Source: Paenibacillus odorifer (GTDB taxonomy: Bacteria; Bacillota; Bacilli; Paenibacillales; Paenibacillaceae). Taken from it: a stretch of 64,000 bases of DNA. The notes beneath the pieces are model-generated. The model saw nothing but the letters and a program-made list of their open reading frames with translations. It had not been told where the DNA came from and searched no databases. Each line of letters starts with the position of its first letter. Position 1 is the stretch's first letter. A program made the translations under genes and the position numbers. Shown one piece after another: positions 25,482 to 34,405 of this stretch. The stretch is taken from assembly GCF_000758725.1 (NCBI RefSeq), contig NZ_CP009428.1:3038001-3102000 (forward strand), given 5' to 3'.

Positions 25482-25799
25482 ATGTCAGTCGATGATTATT
25501 TGGATCTTTTAAATTACGCCAAGGCGATTAAAGATGGACAGTGGCAGGCTGACATCATTGAGCGCTTAAAGAATCTTAGTGCAGCAGCGGAAAGTCCTCA
25601 GATTCAAGAAGAAAGTGTAATAGAATTATGGTCAAGATTTGATGCCATTAACATAATGATCATGAAGCTGTTTGAGAAGCTACGTGAGAATGAACATTCA
25701 GAGCAACAGTTTCAGTGGAAAGAGCAGCTCTGGGAGCTTAGGCTGGAACGAAGTATTTTATCAAAAAAGATTCTTAATCGTTACATTCGAATTAGGTAA
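25482..25799 (+). CDS. Hypothetical protein, helical
   Basis: A 105-residue, acidic and mostly helical protein (YLDLLNYAKAIKDGQWQ; LWSRFDAINIMIMKLFEKL; WELRLERSILSKKILNRY). No signal peptide or membrane segment, and no family recognised. Good site (AAAGGAG) and its own terminator support it as a real single-gene unit. Confidence 0.7.
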   Translation: MSVDDYLDLLNYAKAIKDGQWQADIIERLKNLSAAAESPQIQEESVIELWSRFDAINIMIMKLFEKLRENEHSEQQFQWKEQLWELRLERSILSKKILNRYIRIR

Positions 25800-25804
25800 A
25801 CACT

Positions 25805-25847
25805 AAAAGACAGTTTCCTTATTAATTTAGGGGCTGTCTTTTTTTAC
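25805..25847 (+). terminator. Terminator after the helical hypothetical gene
   Basis: AAAAGACAG (25805-25813) pairs with CTGTCTTTT (from 25834) followed by a T-run. Confidence 0.75.
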
Positions 25848-25854
25848 GTAATCT

Positions 25855-25881
25855 TGATACAAAAATGCATTGATAGTCGTC
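25855..25881 (+). promoter_or_regulatory. ECF-type autoregulatory promoter
   Basis: TGATAC (25855-25860), exactly 17 bases, CGTC (25878-25881), close to the TGTAAC-N16/17-CGTC pattern of SigX/SigW-type promoters. It lies about 38 bases before the ECF sigma gene, as expected for autoregulation. Confidence 0.65.
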
Positions 25882-25918
25882 TTACTTATAGCTGCAGCTG
25901 ATAAGGAGGATTTACAAG

Positions 25919-26437
25919 ATGGAAATTCCGGAATCTGAAATTTTTAAAGCAATATTCTATGAACATTATCCTATTGTCAGACGTAAGCTGACCGCTTTGG
26001 TTCGTGATGAGTCGGCAGCAGATGATTTGGCACAAGAAGTTTTTCTGAGATTGTATCGTAACCCCCCAGATGATCCAGCAGCGCTGGGTGCCTGGCTTCA
26101 TAGAGTCCTTACTCGTATTGGATATGATTATCTAGACAAAAAAGCAAGGGAACGGCGGCTGCAAAATAAACAAGAACAGTTATACGAAGTGGGGGAATCA
26201 CCTCCTTCAGGAGAGGAAGTCTTAATCAGTAAGCTGGATCAGGAGGATGTTCATGAATGGTTGAACGAACTGCCTGACAGAGATAGACAAGCGCTTCTGC
26301 TTAGATACTCTGGTTACAGTTATGCGGAAATAGCAGGCGAGCTTGGTCTAAGACCACCCGTAGTAGGGACATTACTGCACCGTGCGACCCAGAGGTTAAG
26401 ACAAAATGCAGCAAAATCACTATCTCAGTCAGATTAA
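25919..26437 (+). CDS. sigX: ECF sigma factor, SigX-like
   Basis: A 172-residue ECF sigma factor. Region 2 holds YPIVRRKLTALVRDESAADDLAQEVFLRLYRNP (the DDLAQEVF helix is diagnostic). Region 4 holds LNELPDRDRQALLLRYSGYSYAEIAGELGL and LLHRATQRLRQ. It is followed by a membrane protein of anti-sigma type, as in sigX-rsiX. The gene symbol rests on this similarity and context. AAGGAGG supports the ATG. Confidence 0.88.
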   Translation: MEIPESEIFKAIFYEHYPIVRRKLTALVRDESAADDLAQEVFLRLYRNPPDDPAALGAWLHRVLTRIGYDYLDKKARERRLQNKQEQLYEVGESPPSGEEVLISKLDQEDVHEWLNELPDRDRQALLLRYSGYSYAEIAGELGLRPPVVGTLLHRATQRLRQNAAKSLSQSD

Positions 26438-26483
26438 CAAACCGAGATAAACGAAGCTCCAAATTATTTAGGAGGGTTTACTA

Positions 26484-27569
26484 ATGACTAAACAACCGCT
26501 AAATCAAGATCATAATAAGCAATATACAGATGAAGCCTGGGCCAAATTGCAAAACAAGTTAGCGTCTGAGCCTGCAAGTCCTAAATGGGCTGTGTGGAGT
26601 CAGCAGTTGGCAGTGGATGTTATGAAAGATGATGATATACCACACCCAGAAATGGGCCAGCCTCAATCTACAGATGACAATCCGATAACTAATCGCCGAT
26701 CCAAGCGACCTCGCATGAATCGTCGGCGTAAGTGGGGAGTAGCAGTGGCAGGTGCCGCGATCGTTGCGGTTATACTTGGAACTCCAGTAGGAAATACGGC
26801 TATGGCATCGCTGCTGAATCAGTTTCGGATGGAAGAAGTTACAGTTGTGAATGAAAATGATATTCGGGATATTTTTTATCAGGTAAATGAAAGTCAATCC
26901 ATGAATGAAGCTATGAACAAATTTGGTGTGTTTACAAGTACTTTTGGTTCAAATAAAGGGATTATTCCGCTAAATCAGGTGGAAGAGACTCTAGGTTTTA
27001 CACTTCCAAGCGGAACTTTGCTCAAGAATGTGAAGAGCGCATATATAACCAATTCACAAGAAATAACCTTGAAGCTTAATATTGAAGCGGTTAATAAAGC
27101 AATGAAAAGATTGGGTGCAAAACAGCTTCTTCCAGAGGCCATAGATGGGAAAGAAATTAAATTAGATCTTTCGGAGATCGTGAATTATGATCTTTCGATG
27201 GATAATGATAAATGGGCTAATCTTACACAGACGAAGACTCCTTTAATTACTGTAGATCCAACTATAAAGGTTGATGAAGCTTTGGAAGCTATAATCGATT
27301 TTCCATTGCTGCCAGATTATCTGAAATCCAGCTTAAAGCAGAGCCGCATTTTATCAGGTGAAATTCCTCTGCCACTGGTAAAAGGCCTGAATACCGATCA
27401 AATAAAGATTAAAGATACTACGGTTCTACTGAATCAGAATGAATATAGTCAAGGGATTGTATACTCGGCCATTTGGGTACAGAACGGGCAATTGTTCGAT
27501 TTCAACGGGGGAAGCGTGTATACAGATAAAGCTGTATTCTTAGAGAAGCTAGAGGAGTTGATTGAATAA
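26484..27569 (+). CDS. Probable anti-sigma factor, membrane-anchored
   Basis: A 361-residue protein. The N-terminal ~85 residues are cytoplasmic and charged, one membrane helix follows (WGVAVAGAAIVAVILGTPVG, about 86-105), and then a ~250-residue outer domain. This topology, plus position after an ECF sigma gene, points to an RsiX-like anti-sigma factor, but I see no HxxxCxxC zinc motif. AGGAGGG precedes the ATG. Its stop overlaps the ABC ATPase start (TAATG). Confidence 0.75.
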   Translation: MTKQPLNQDHNKQYTDEAWAKLQNKLASEPASPKWAVWSQQLAVDVMKDDDIPHPEMGQPQSTDDNPITNRRSKRPRMNRRRKWGVAVAGAAIVAVILGTPVGNTAMASLLNQFRMEEVTVVNENDIRDIFYQVNESQSMNEAMNKFGVFTSTFGSNKGIIPLNQVEETLGFTLPSGTLLKNVKSAYITNSQEITLKLNIEAVNKAMKRLGAKQLLPEAIDGKEIKLDLSEIVNYDLSMDNDKWANLTQTKTPLITVDPTIKVDEALEAIIDFPLLPDYLKSSLKQSRILSGEIPLPLVKGLNTDQIKIKDTTVLLNQNEYSQGIVYSAIWVQNGQLFDFNGGSVYTDKAVFLEKLEELIE

Positions 27570-28561
27570 TGACGGTTGCTGCAATAGAAGCGAAGTCTTT
27601 GACCAAAGAATATGATAACGGACGTGGTTGCCGTGATGTAACGATTACTGTTGGGAAAGGGGAAGCCTTTGGCTTCCTCGGCCCTAATGGTGCGGGGAAA
27701 AGTACCTTTGTCAAAATGTTGGTAGGTCTCATTCGTCCATCGAGTGGTAGTGCTACTCTATTAGGCCATAAGATCGGTTCACTTGAAGCCAAGTCTCAAA
27801 TCGGATATTTACCGGAATTATATCGCTATCAAGAATGGCTTACCGGGGAAGAAGTAGTAAGACTGCATGCCAAGCTGTGCCGTGTAGAGCGATCTGTAGC
27901 CGATAAAAGAGTTCCAGAGCTTCTAGCGGAAGTTGGAATTGGAAACCGTGGACGGGATCGTGTGAAACATTATTCCAAAGGGATGCAGCAGAGATTAGGG
28001 CTTGCTTGTGCTCTTGTAAACAATCCGGCCATCGTTTTTCTGGATGAGCCCTCATCGGCGCTAGACCCGATTGGACGTCAGGAAGTTCGGAATATTTTGC
28101 AGAGGCTAAAAGAGAAGGGAGTTACGATATTTCTTAACTCTCATCTACTGGAGGATGTTGAACTCATCTGCGACCGTATGGCACTGCTGAATAACGGAGT
28201 TATACTGCGGCATGGGAAAGTATCTGAGATCTTAAATAAGCGAACAAGCTGGCATTTTAAAGTGGGCGGTTTTACGCCTATTTTGTTGTCTTGGCTACAG
28301 GATAGTACTGATCTTAAGATCAAAGTTTCAGCGGATATTGGATCTCAATCTGAAAAAGGAGCTTCAATCCCAGCTACATTGGAAAGTAGCACAGTTTGGC
28401 TGGAAGCGGAACTGGAGAATGAGGAGCAAGTAGGCTGGCTGAACACGTTAATTATTGAACAAGGAATGACCTTATATGAAGTCTCACGAAAGCAAGAACG
28501 TCTGGAAGACTGGTTTATGAGTGCTGTATCCGGCCTAAGTCACAGAGGTGAACACGAATGA
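27569..28561 (+). CDS. ABC transporter ATP-binding protein
   Basis: A 330-residue ABC ATPase. Walker A is GPNGAGKST (about residue 40), the signature motif is the variant HYSKGMQQRLGLA, Walker B is AIVFLDEPSSALDPIGR, and the switch His is in FLNSHLLEDVE. A C-terminal ~120-residue extension follows. Exporter-type (ABC-2). Translationally coupled to the gene before (TAATG) and after (ATGA), so it belongs to the sigma-factor operon and may be a stress-induced exporter. Confidence 0.93.
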   Translation: MTVAAIEAKSLTKEYDNGRGCRDVTITVGKGEAFGFLGPNGAGKSTFVKMLVGLIRPSSGSATLLGHKIGSLEAKSQIGYLPELYRYQEWLTGEEVVRLHAKLCRVERSVADKRVPELLAEVGIGNRGRDRVKHYSKGMQQRLGLACALVNNPAIVFLDEPSSALDPIGRQEVRNILQRLKEKGVTIFLNSHLLEDVELICDRMALLNNGVILRHGKVSEILNKRTSWHFKVGGFTPILLSWLQDSTDLKIKVSADIGSQSEKGASIPATLESSTVWLEAELENEEQVGWLNTLIIEQGMTLYEVSRKQERLEDWFMSAVSGLSHRGEHE

Positions 28562-29442
28562 GAATAATCATGGGAATGACCTGGAAGGAATTGCTGCGAA
28601 AACGAGTGATGATATTAACACTGCTTATGACCATTGTCTTTCTTATAGGATTTTGGTTTGTGGCAAATACGATTGGACAAAGTGGAATACCGAATAGAAC
28701 AGATATTAGCAGTGGCGAGCATCTCTTAGCTAATTTTACAAATGGTGCTTTTATATTATCACTTGGATTCTTTTTTGGCGCTTTTGTAATCGCCTTTTTG
28801 GCGATCTTCAGTTCCTTCTCAGCTATTGCAGGTGAAGCGGAACAAGGGGTTATGCAGGCTTTACTGCCAAGACCGCTGCCGCGGTGGAAATGGTACATAG
28901 GTCGCTGGCTTGGATATGTGACGCTTGGGATTGGTTATGCCCTGATTTTATTTATTTCTATTTTATGGATTACTGAGATCCATGCAACCGTTCCTAGAGA
29001 TGCCGTAGTCCTATTGAAATCATTTTTGTTATTCTCCTCTATAGTGCCTTTGCTAATTACGATTTCTATGCTGGGTTCTGGATTCTTCTCAGCAGTGGGG
29101 AATGGCGTCTTTATGACAATGTTATATGGAGCGGGCTGGTTAGGTGGGATGATTGATAAGATCGGAGGATCGCTTAGATTAGAACCCGATGTTCTTGACA
29201 CATTAAATAATCTGTCAGGAATGATGGCACTGCTTATGCCAGTGGATGGTTTACAGCGGAAAATGACCGCCGTCCTGTTCAGCGCTAATGAAATGAGTGG
29301 AATGATGGGATTGTTCGGCAGCATGAATGGATTGCTGGATTTTAATACGGTTCCGTCAAATATGTTTATTTTTTATGCGCTAGGATATACCCTGTTAGCT
29401 TTTGTTATAGGTCTCCTTCGCTTCGAGCGAAAAGACTTATAA
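28558..29442 (+). CDS. ABC-2 type transporter permease
   Basis: A 294-residue membrane protein with about six helices: the first is VMILTLLMTIVFLIGFWFVA, then FFFGAFVIAFLAIFSSFSAIAGE, whose GEAEQGVMQALLPRPLPRWKW coupling region is typical of ABC-2 permeases. It is the partner of the preceding ATPase through an ATGA overlap. Last gene of the sigma/anti-sigma/ABC operon. Confidence 0.9.
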   Translation: MRIIMGMTWKELLRKRVMILTLLMTIVFLIGFWFVANTIGQSGIPNRTDISSGEHLLANFTNGAFILSLGFFFGAFVIAFLAIFSSFSAIAGEAEQGVMQALLPRPLPRWKWYIGRWLGYVTLGIGYALILFISILWITEIHATVPRDAVVLLKSFLLFSSIVPLLITISMLGSGFFSAVGNGVFMTMLYGAGWLGGMIDKIGGSLRLEPDVLDTLNNLSGMMALLMPVDGLQRKMTAVLFSANEMSGMMGLFGSMNGLLDFNTVPSNMFIFYALGYTLLAFVIGLLRFERKDL

Positions 29443-29457
29443 AGGGGATGTTAATCC

Positions 29458-29506
29458 AAAAAGAGCCCTCTTGTCTTATGATCGGGACAATTAGGGCTCT
29501 TTGTGT
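29458..29506 (+). terminator. Terminator of the sigma/ABC operon
   Basis: AAAGAGCCCT pairs with AGGGCTCTTT around an inner partly paired loop. Located between convergent genes, A/T runs on both sides allow bidirectional use. Confidence 0.8.
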
Positions 29507-29519
29507 TGTGTAGCGGGAA

Positions 29520-29846
29520 TCATTTCTTAATACCAAGCTCAATCCATTCGGTAGACCAGTTTCCAATTTCACCAAGTATAGGAGCAAGCGCTGTGCCTTT
29601 TGGAGTCAGAGAGTACTCAATACGTACTGGCATTTCAGGATATACAGTTCGCTCTATAATGCCTTCGGTTTCCATTTCCTTCAATCGGTCAGATAACACC
29701 TTGCCACTGAGATTGGACAGACAGCTCTCAATTTCACCAAAACGGCGTGGCCCTGGCATAAGCACGAAAACGATCAGCGCGACCCAACGTTTACTTAGCA
29801 AGTCTACCGCTTTTTCAAAGCGAGGACACATGTTGAAATCATTCAT
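29520..29846 (-). CDS. HxlR family transcriptional regulator
   Basis: A 108-residue winged-HTH protein of the HxlR type: CPRFEKAVDLLSKRWVALIVF (the Cys often senses electrophiles), GPRRFGEIESCLSNLSGKVLSDRLKEME, and the wing IERTVYPEMPVRIEYSLTPKG. It is divergent from the GTP cyclohydrolase II gene across a ~190-base AT-rich region with several dyads, so it may control that gene. GAGGTGAT supports the start. Confidence 0.9.
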   Translation of the reverse strand: MNDFNMCPRFEKAVDLLSKRWVALIVFVLMPGPRRFGEIESCLSNLSGKVLSDRLKEMETEGIIERTVYPEMPVRIEYSLTPKGTALAPILGEIGNWSTEWIELGIKK

Positions 29847-30040
29847 AATATCACCTCGACATTCATTATATCATAAACTTACATAAAGTAATTATAAATA
29901 TTTAAATATATATTATAACTTGACGAAGTTATATTACAATGATAAACTTACTTACAAATAGTTACTTATAATTTAACTAATATTTTATCCTTATGCTTAG
30001 CTCTATCTAAGCATTGATGAACAATGAGGAAGGTGTAATT

Positions 30041-30823
30041 ATGATTAAACCAGAAATCACTTCTATTTTACAGAATAAAATCACGCGAATTCCTTTAGCA
30101 AATTCCACAAATATATTGGTTGGACCCATCACGTTACCCGTGAATTTAGACGGCGAGACCGTTGTTTTTAAATGGTACAACTGGCTGAATACAACTGATG
30201 CAGAGCTTCTTCAAGAGGATAGCAGTAAAGCAACGGCAGCTTTAATTTCACGTTTGCCATCCATGAACTTAGCAGAAGGACAACAATCCAGTGTGTTGGT
30301 ATATGGCGATTTCGAAGGGTCTGAGGATGCATTGATCCGGATGCATAGCATCTGCCATACTGGCGATATTTTTGGCAGTAAACGTTGCGATTGCGGATTC
30401 CAGCTGCATCAATCCATGAAAATGATTGTTGAGCATGGCTCTGGGGCATTATTTTATCTCGCGAATCATGAAGGAAGAGGCATTGGCCTGTTCAGCAAAT
30501 CTTTAGCGTATCTTTTACAGGAAGAAGGATACGATACAGTTGAGGCTAATTTAGAGTTGGGATTTGCTGATGATTCAAGAAACTACGAAGAAGCAATCAG
30601 TGTTCTGCAAACTTTACGTCACAAACCAGTGACGCTGATCACGAATAATCCGAAGAAATTGGATGCGCTCAAGGCTGCAGGGATGAATGCCGTGAAAAGA
30701 GTAGCGTTATGGGGAGATGTATCTTCTTTTAACGAGAAATATTTGCGGACTAAAGTCGCTCGCTCAGGGCATTTAGAAGCTGTGAAGGACACCCATTCGC
30801 TAAATGAAAGACTGGCTAAGTAA
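30041..30823 (+). CDS. ribA: GTP cyclohydrolase II (stand-alone)
   Basis: A 260-residue enzyme that opens GTP to 2,5-diamino-6-ribosylamino-pyrimidinone phosphate, the entry to riboflavin or to deazaflavin/azapteridine-type compounds. The zinc motif is in HSICHTGDIFGSKRCDCGFQL, the catalytic/guanine region in ANHEGRGIGLFSKSLAY, and ITNNPKKLDALKAAG ends the core. The N-terminal ~75 residues are extra relative to E. coli RibA. It lacks the DHBP synthase fusion of Bacillus RibBA and has no rib neighbours, so it may be a second, specialised copy. GAGGAAGGTG supports ATG 30041. Confidence 0.9.
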   Translation: MIKPEITSILQNKITRIPLANSTNILVGPITLPVNLDGETVVFKWYNWLNTTDAELLQEDSSKATAALISRLPSMNLAEGQQSSVLVYGDFEGSEDALIRMHSICHTGDIFGSKRCDCGFQLHQSMKMIVEHGSGALFYLANHEGRGIGLFSKSLAYLLQEEGYDTVEANLELGFADDSRNYEEAISVLQTLRHKPVTLITNNPKKLDALKAAGMNAVKRVALWGDVSSFNEKYLRTKVARSGHLEAVKDTHSLNERLAK

Positions 30824-30901
30824 AGATTGAAGTAGTGCTTTTGCGCTTCTTCTATTATAATGGGGTACTGGGAACCAACTCTAAGCTTAGTGAGGTACAA
30901 T

Positions 30902-31957
30902 ATGACTGCTATTCAAGTACAAGACTTACGCAAAACATTTAAAGTACAAAAAAACCGCGAGGGTCTCAAAGGGGCCTTCGCTGATTTGTTTAAAAGGGAA
31001 TATACGGAAGTGACTGCAGTGAAGGACATTTCCTTTTCCATTCCTGAAGGGGAGATCTGTGGTTATATCGGCGAGAACGGTGCTGGGAAATCGACCACGA
31101 TCAAAATGCTCACAGGTATTCTCGTGCCGACTTCCGGAAATCTGACAGTAGGTGGTTATGTTCCGTATTTGGAGCGCGAGAAATTCGTGAAAAATATCGG
31201 CGTGGTATTCGGGCAACGCAGTCAGCTATGGTGGGACATTGGGGTGATTGAGTCGTTCCAGCTCCTGCGCAAGGTTTACCGGGTGTCTGAACAAGATTTC
31301 AAGAAACGGCTGGATGAATTGGTCGAACGGCTGCAGCTGCAAGAACTGCTGAATCGTCCGGTTCGTAAGCTTAGTCTAGGTCAGCGGATGCGTTGTGAAT
31401 TAGTAGCAGCATTGCTTCATAATCCGTCGATTGTATTTCTGGATGAACCGACCATTGGCTTAGATATTGTGGTGAAGTCAGAGATCCGTGAATTCCTAAA
31501 AGATATGAACCGCGAGCATGGGACAACCATACTGCTGACTACACATGACCTGCAAGATATTGAGGCGCTTTGCTCCCGAGTGATAATGCTTGATGATGGC
31601 CGTATCATTTATGACGGAGGACTGGAAGACCTGAAGCAGCGTTGGGGAACCGGACGTGAGGTTCAATTTCAATTTGGAAATGCAACGAAACGTCAGCAAC
31701 TTGAGTTATGGACTGAGGGGTTGCCTGTTACTTGGTCTGCGGAGAACGATCTAGGGGCATCTGTCTGGATACCGCTAGATATAAATGTATCGGATGTATT
31801 AAGCAGAGTAGTGGGAAAAGCAGACATTACTGATATCAAAATCATAGAGACCAATACGGACGATATTGTTCGCAGTATTTATCAATCCGGGTCTGCAGAC
31901 AAGCCTGATGAAATGGCTGCCGCTCTGAAGGATGAAAGAGAGGCTTTACATGTCTGA
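30902..31957 (+). CDS. ABC-2 exporter ATP-binding protein
   Basis: A 351-residue ABC ATPase: Walker A IGENGAGKSTTIKMLTGIL, signature RKLSLGQRMRCELVAAL, Walker B PSIVFLDEPTIGLDIVVK, switch His in LLTTHDLQDIEAL. The insertion KAFADLFKRE-type segment before the core and VVFGQRSQLWWD are typical of the subfamily whose partners are two DUF990-like permeases. ATG 30902 with TGAGGT upstream is preferred over an earlier in-frame start. First gene of a three-gene exporter operon. Confidence 0.93.
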   Translation: MTAIQVQDLRKTFKVQKNREGLKGAFADLFKREYTEVTAVKDISFSIPEGEICGYIGENGAGKSTTIKMLTGILVPTSGNLTVGGYVPYLEREKFVKNIGVVFGQRSQLWWDIGVIESFQLLRKVYRVSEQDFKKRLDELVERLQLQELLNRPVRKLSLGQRMRCELVAALLHNPSIVFLDEPTIGLDIVVKSEIREFLKDMNREHGTTILLTTHDLQDIEALCSRVIMLDDGRIIYDGGLEDLKQRWGTGREVQFQFGNATKRQQLELWTEGLPVTWSAENDLGASVWIPLDINVSDVLSRVVGKADITDIKIIETNTDDIVRSIYQSGSADKPDEMAAALKDEREALHV

Positions 31958-32834
31958 TAAGCTTAATCCTGCAACGGCTATGTCCTCCTCCTCAGGAGGC
32001 GCGTCTTCTGGTGGTCCTCAGGAGAATAGCCGTAAATTACTATTCGGGGCTTACTTAGATTTTATACGCATCCGTTTCCTTACCATGCTTGCTTATCGAA
32101 TTAACTACTACTCAGGTATTCTTATCTATTCACTGAATATTGGGGTTAACTATTTCACTTGGATGGCCATCTATGGTAATGGGGATTCATTGGGTGGATT
32201 TACTGCAACGCAAATGACATCATATGTTGCTGTGTCGTGGATGGCTAGAGCCTTTTATTTTAATAACCTAGACCGCGAGATCTCTACGGATATCCGTGAT
32301 GGAAGTATCGCTATCCAGTTTATAAGGCCCTATAACTATGTCTTAGTCAAAATGATGCAAGGTCTTGGAGAGGGAATGTTCCGCTTCCTCTTATTTATGA
32401 TTCCCGGCATGGCCATAGCGATGCTGCTGTTCCCAGTACAATTGCCAACAGCGCCATCTGCTTGGGCGGGGTTCCTGGTGATGCTCTTTTTCAGCTTTTT
32501 AATTAATTCACAGATCAATATCATTACAGGGCTCTCGGCTTTTTTCGTGGAAAATAATGAAGGCATGATGCGAATGAAGCGGGTAATTGTAGACTTATTC
32601 TCCGGCTTAATCGTACCGATCAGTCTGTTTCCTAACTGGTTATCTTCCGTACTTGAGGTGCTGCCGTTTCAGGCGATTACCTACTTGCCAGGTTCAGTGT
32701 TTACGGGACGGGTGCAAGGGGTTGGAATATGGAATGTATTAGGGATACAAATTATTTGGTTCCTGGTATTGCTGATTCCAATTGTCTGGTTATATCATGC
32801 GGCGCGGCAGCGTCTCTTCGTGCAGGGAGGTTGA
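31950..32834 (+). CDS. ABC-2 family permease, first
   Basis: A 294-residue membrane protein with about six helices. A Ser/Gly-rich N-terminus (residues 10-26) precedes the conserved FIRIRFLTMLAYRINYYSG region. DLDREISTDIRDG-like and IAIQFIRPYNY segments fit the DUF990 family, whose members form two-permease ABC exporters. It overlaps the ATPase gene by eight bases and is followed six bases later by the second permease. Confidence 0.9.
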   Translation: MSDKLNPATAMSSSSGGASSGGPQENSRKLLFGAYLDFIRIRFLTMLAYRINYYSGILIYSLNIGVNYFTWMAIYGNGDSLGGFTATQMTSYVAVSWMARAFYFNNLDREISTDIRDGSIAIQFIRPYNYVLVKMMQGLGEGMFRFLLFMIPGMAIAMLLFPVQLPTAPSAWAGFLVMLFFSFLINSQINIITGLSAFFVENNEGMMRMKRVIVDLFSGLIVPISLFPNWLSSVLEVLPFQAITYLPGSVFTGRVQGVGIWNVLGIQIIWFLVLLIPIVWLYHAARQRLFVQGG

Positions 32835-32840
32835 GGAAAC

Positions 32841-33626
32841 ATGTATTACCTGGGATTATTAATTGAATATATCAAAAACTATATGAAGAGCCGGCTCACC
32901 TATCGCGCTGACTTTTGGGTAGAGGTCATTTCAGACTTGCTTTTTCAAGCTACCAACTTTATCTTTATTCTCGTAATTTTTATGCATACAGATAGCCTGG
33001 GCGGTTGGAATCAGAATGAAGTAGTGTTCGTTTATGGATTCTTTATGGTGCCTTTTGGGGTGTTTAGTTGTTTTGTGAATCTATGGGGATTTAGTGAACG
33101 TTACATCGTTAAAGGTGAGATGGACCGTATTTTGACACGCCCAGCTCATAATTTGTTCCAGATCTTTTTGGAAAATGTTGATCCACCAGCACTTATGGGC
33201 TCATTCATAGGTATTATTATTATGGCCATCAGTGGCAGCAATCTGGGTCTTCCCTTTGAATGGTGGACGATACCGGCTCTGATCATTCTGACGTTAAGTG
33301 CGGTCGCCATCTATACGGGGATTTATACAACGTTGACTTCATTGTCTTTCTATTCGGATGCTCCTACTGGGATTCTTCCGTTAATGTACAACATTCAGAC
33401 TTATGGCCGTTACCCGGTAACGATTTACAATCGTGCTATACAGGTATTGCTTACTTGGATCATTCCATTTGCATTCGTCGGAGTGTATCCAGCCGCGCTT
33501 TTTCTGCAGCGGGAGGAGATGACCAGCCTTGCTCTGATGACACCTGTAGTAGGCGCTATATTCCTGGGGATTGGTTTGTTAGCCTGGAGTTATGGCGTAC
33601 GAAGATATAAGGGTGCGGGGTCTTAA
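32841..33626 (+). CDS. ABC-2 family permease, second
   Basis: A 261-residue membrane protein with about six helices, beginning with MKSRLTYRADFWVEVISDLLFQ and containing the conserved IVKGEMDRILTRPAHNLFQI segment of this two-permease family. Together with the two preceding genes it completes an exporter; the substrate is unknown. GGAGGTTGAGGAAAC precedes the ATG. Confidence 0.9.
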   Translation: MYYLGLLIEYIKNYMKSRLTYRADFWVEVISDLLFQATNFIFILVIFMHTDSLGGWNQNEVVFVYGFFMVPFGVFSCFVNLWGFSERYIVKGEMDRILTRPAHNLFQIFLENVDPPALMGSFIGIIIMAISGSNLGLPFEWWTIPALIILTLSAVAIYTGIYTTLTSLSFYSDAPTGILPLMYNIQTYGRYPVTIYNRAIQVLLTWIIPFAFVGVYPAALFLQREEMTSLALMTPVVGAIFLGIGLLAWSYGVRRYKGAGS

Positions 33627-33652
33627 GTTAGGCTAGTGTTTTGTTAAGTTGG

Positions 33653-33681
33653 AAAGGCTACCTTCGGGTAGTCTTTTTTTT
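33653..33681 (+). terminator. Terminator of the ABC-2 exporter operon
   Basis: AAAGGCTACC-TTC-GGGTAGTCTTT hairpin with a GU pair, followed by a T-run. Confidence 0.85.
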
Positions 33682-33699
33682 ACCCGGAATTCATGAATA

Positions 33700-33708
33700 T
33701 GCTAAAAT
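33700..33708 (+). promoter_or_regulatory. Extended -10 promoter
   Basis: TGCTAAAAT, identical to the element at 8559, about 32 bases before the start of the next gene. Confidence 0.5.
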
Positions 33709-33739
33709 CATTAATATCTACATTGGGGAGGAATCATAG

Positions 33740-34369
33740 ATGAATGTGTTAGATATTTTACCAGCACCCGAAAACTTAAAAAAACTTATGAAAATACTTG
33801 CTTCTCTAAATATTGTCTTATGTCCAGAGGACTGGCTTCGCTATCATAGTTTTGATTCTATATTTGATAAGAATGTTTCTCTAGCATCGATCGATAATGG
33901 CTCAGGTGATAATTTGTTTATTATTTTTACACCTCAAGGAACGATAATTAAAGGTTTTGATCATGAGTCCGAAGTAAGTCCATATGCGCGTGACGAACAT
34001 GAAGTTTGGCCAGGAATCTATGAAGAGGTCCCAACCTCGCTATTGTCTTTACTGGAAGATGAGGCGATAGCTAAGGATGATGTTACTTTTTGTTTTTGGC
34101 GTGAAAATAACGACATGGCGTGGCAGAAGGGAGAGGTAGAGATTCCAGCGGGGGCAGAAGATGGTTCGGACTTTTTGCTAGGGACTATTTTCCGCACAGC
34201 TGAGGATTTTGTGGAATTTGCCGAAGGTTATTTTGAACTCACACTCCCTTTAGAGGTCGTTGCACAAGTTTATGAGGGTGCAGTCATTACCAAAGAGATG
34301 ATCAAAGCGTTAAATCCTGATGGTGATGTAGAGACAATTCTTCAGGAGTTAGCAAAGCTAGACTCTTAG
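33740..34369 (+). CDS. Hypothetical protein, acidic
   Basis: A 209-residue acidic soluble protein without signal peptide or membrane segments. Conserved-looking segments are YHSFDSIFDKNVSLASIDNG, DHESEVSPYARDEHEVWPGIY and TFCFWRENNDMAWQKG. I do not recognise the family; the style (WPG, acidic, cytosolic) recalls immunity or SMI1-like proteins, but nothing decisive is visible and no toxin gene is adjacent. GGGGAGGAATC precedes the ATG. Confidence 0.75.
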   Translation: MNVLDILPAPENLKKLMKILASLNIVLCPEDWLRYHSFDSIFDKNVSLASIDNGSGDNLFIIFTPQGTIIKGFDHESEVSPYARDEHEVWPGIYEEVPTSLLSLLEDEAIAKDDVTFCFWRENNDMAWQKGEVEIPAGAEDGSDFLLGTIFRTAEDFVEFAEGYFELTLPLEVVAQVYEGAVITKEMIKALNPDGDVETILQELAKLDS

Positions 34370-34405
34370 GGACTTATCGATTTTGAAAACAAAGGGGGAT
34401 GCGAA

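Noticed and set aside
29880..30040. FMN riboswitch before the GTP cyclohydrolase II gene
   Set aside because: The region is AT-rich with short dyads only; none of the conserved RFN-element words is visible.
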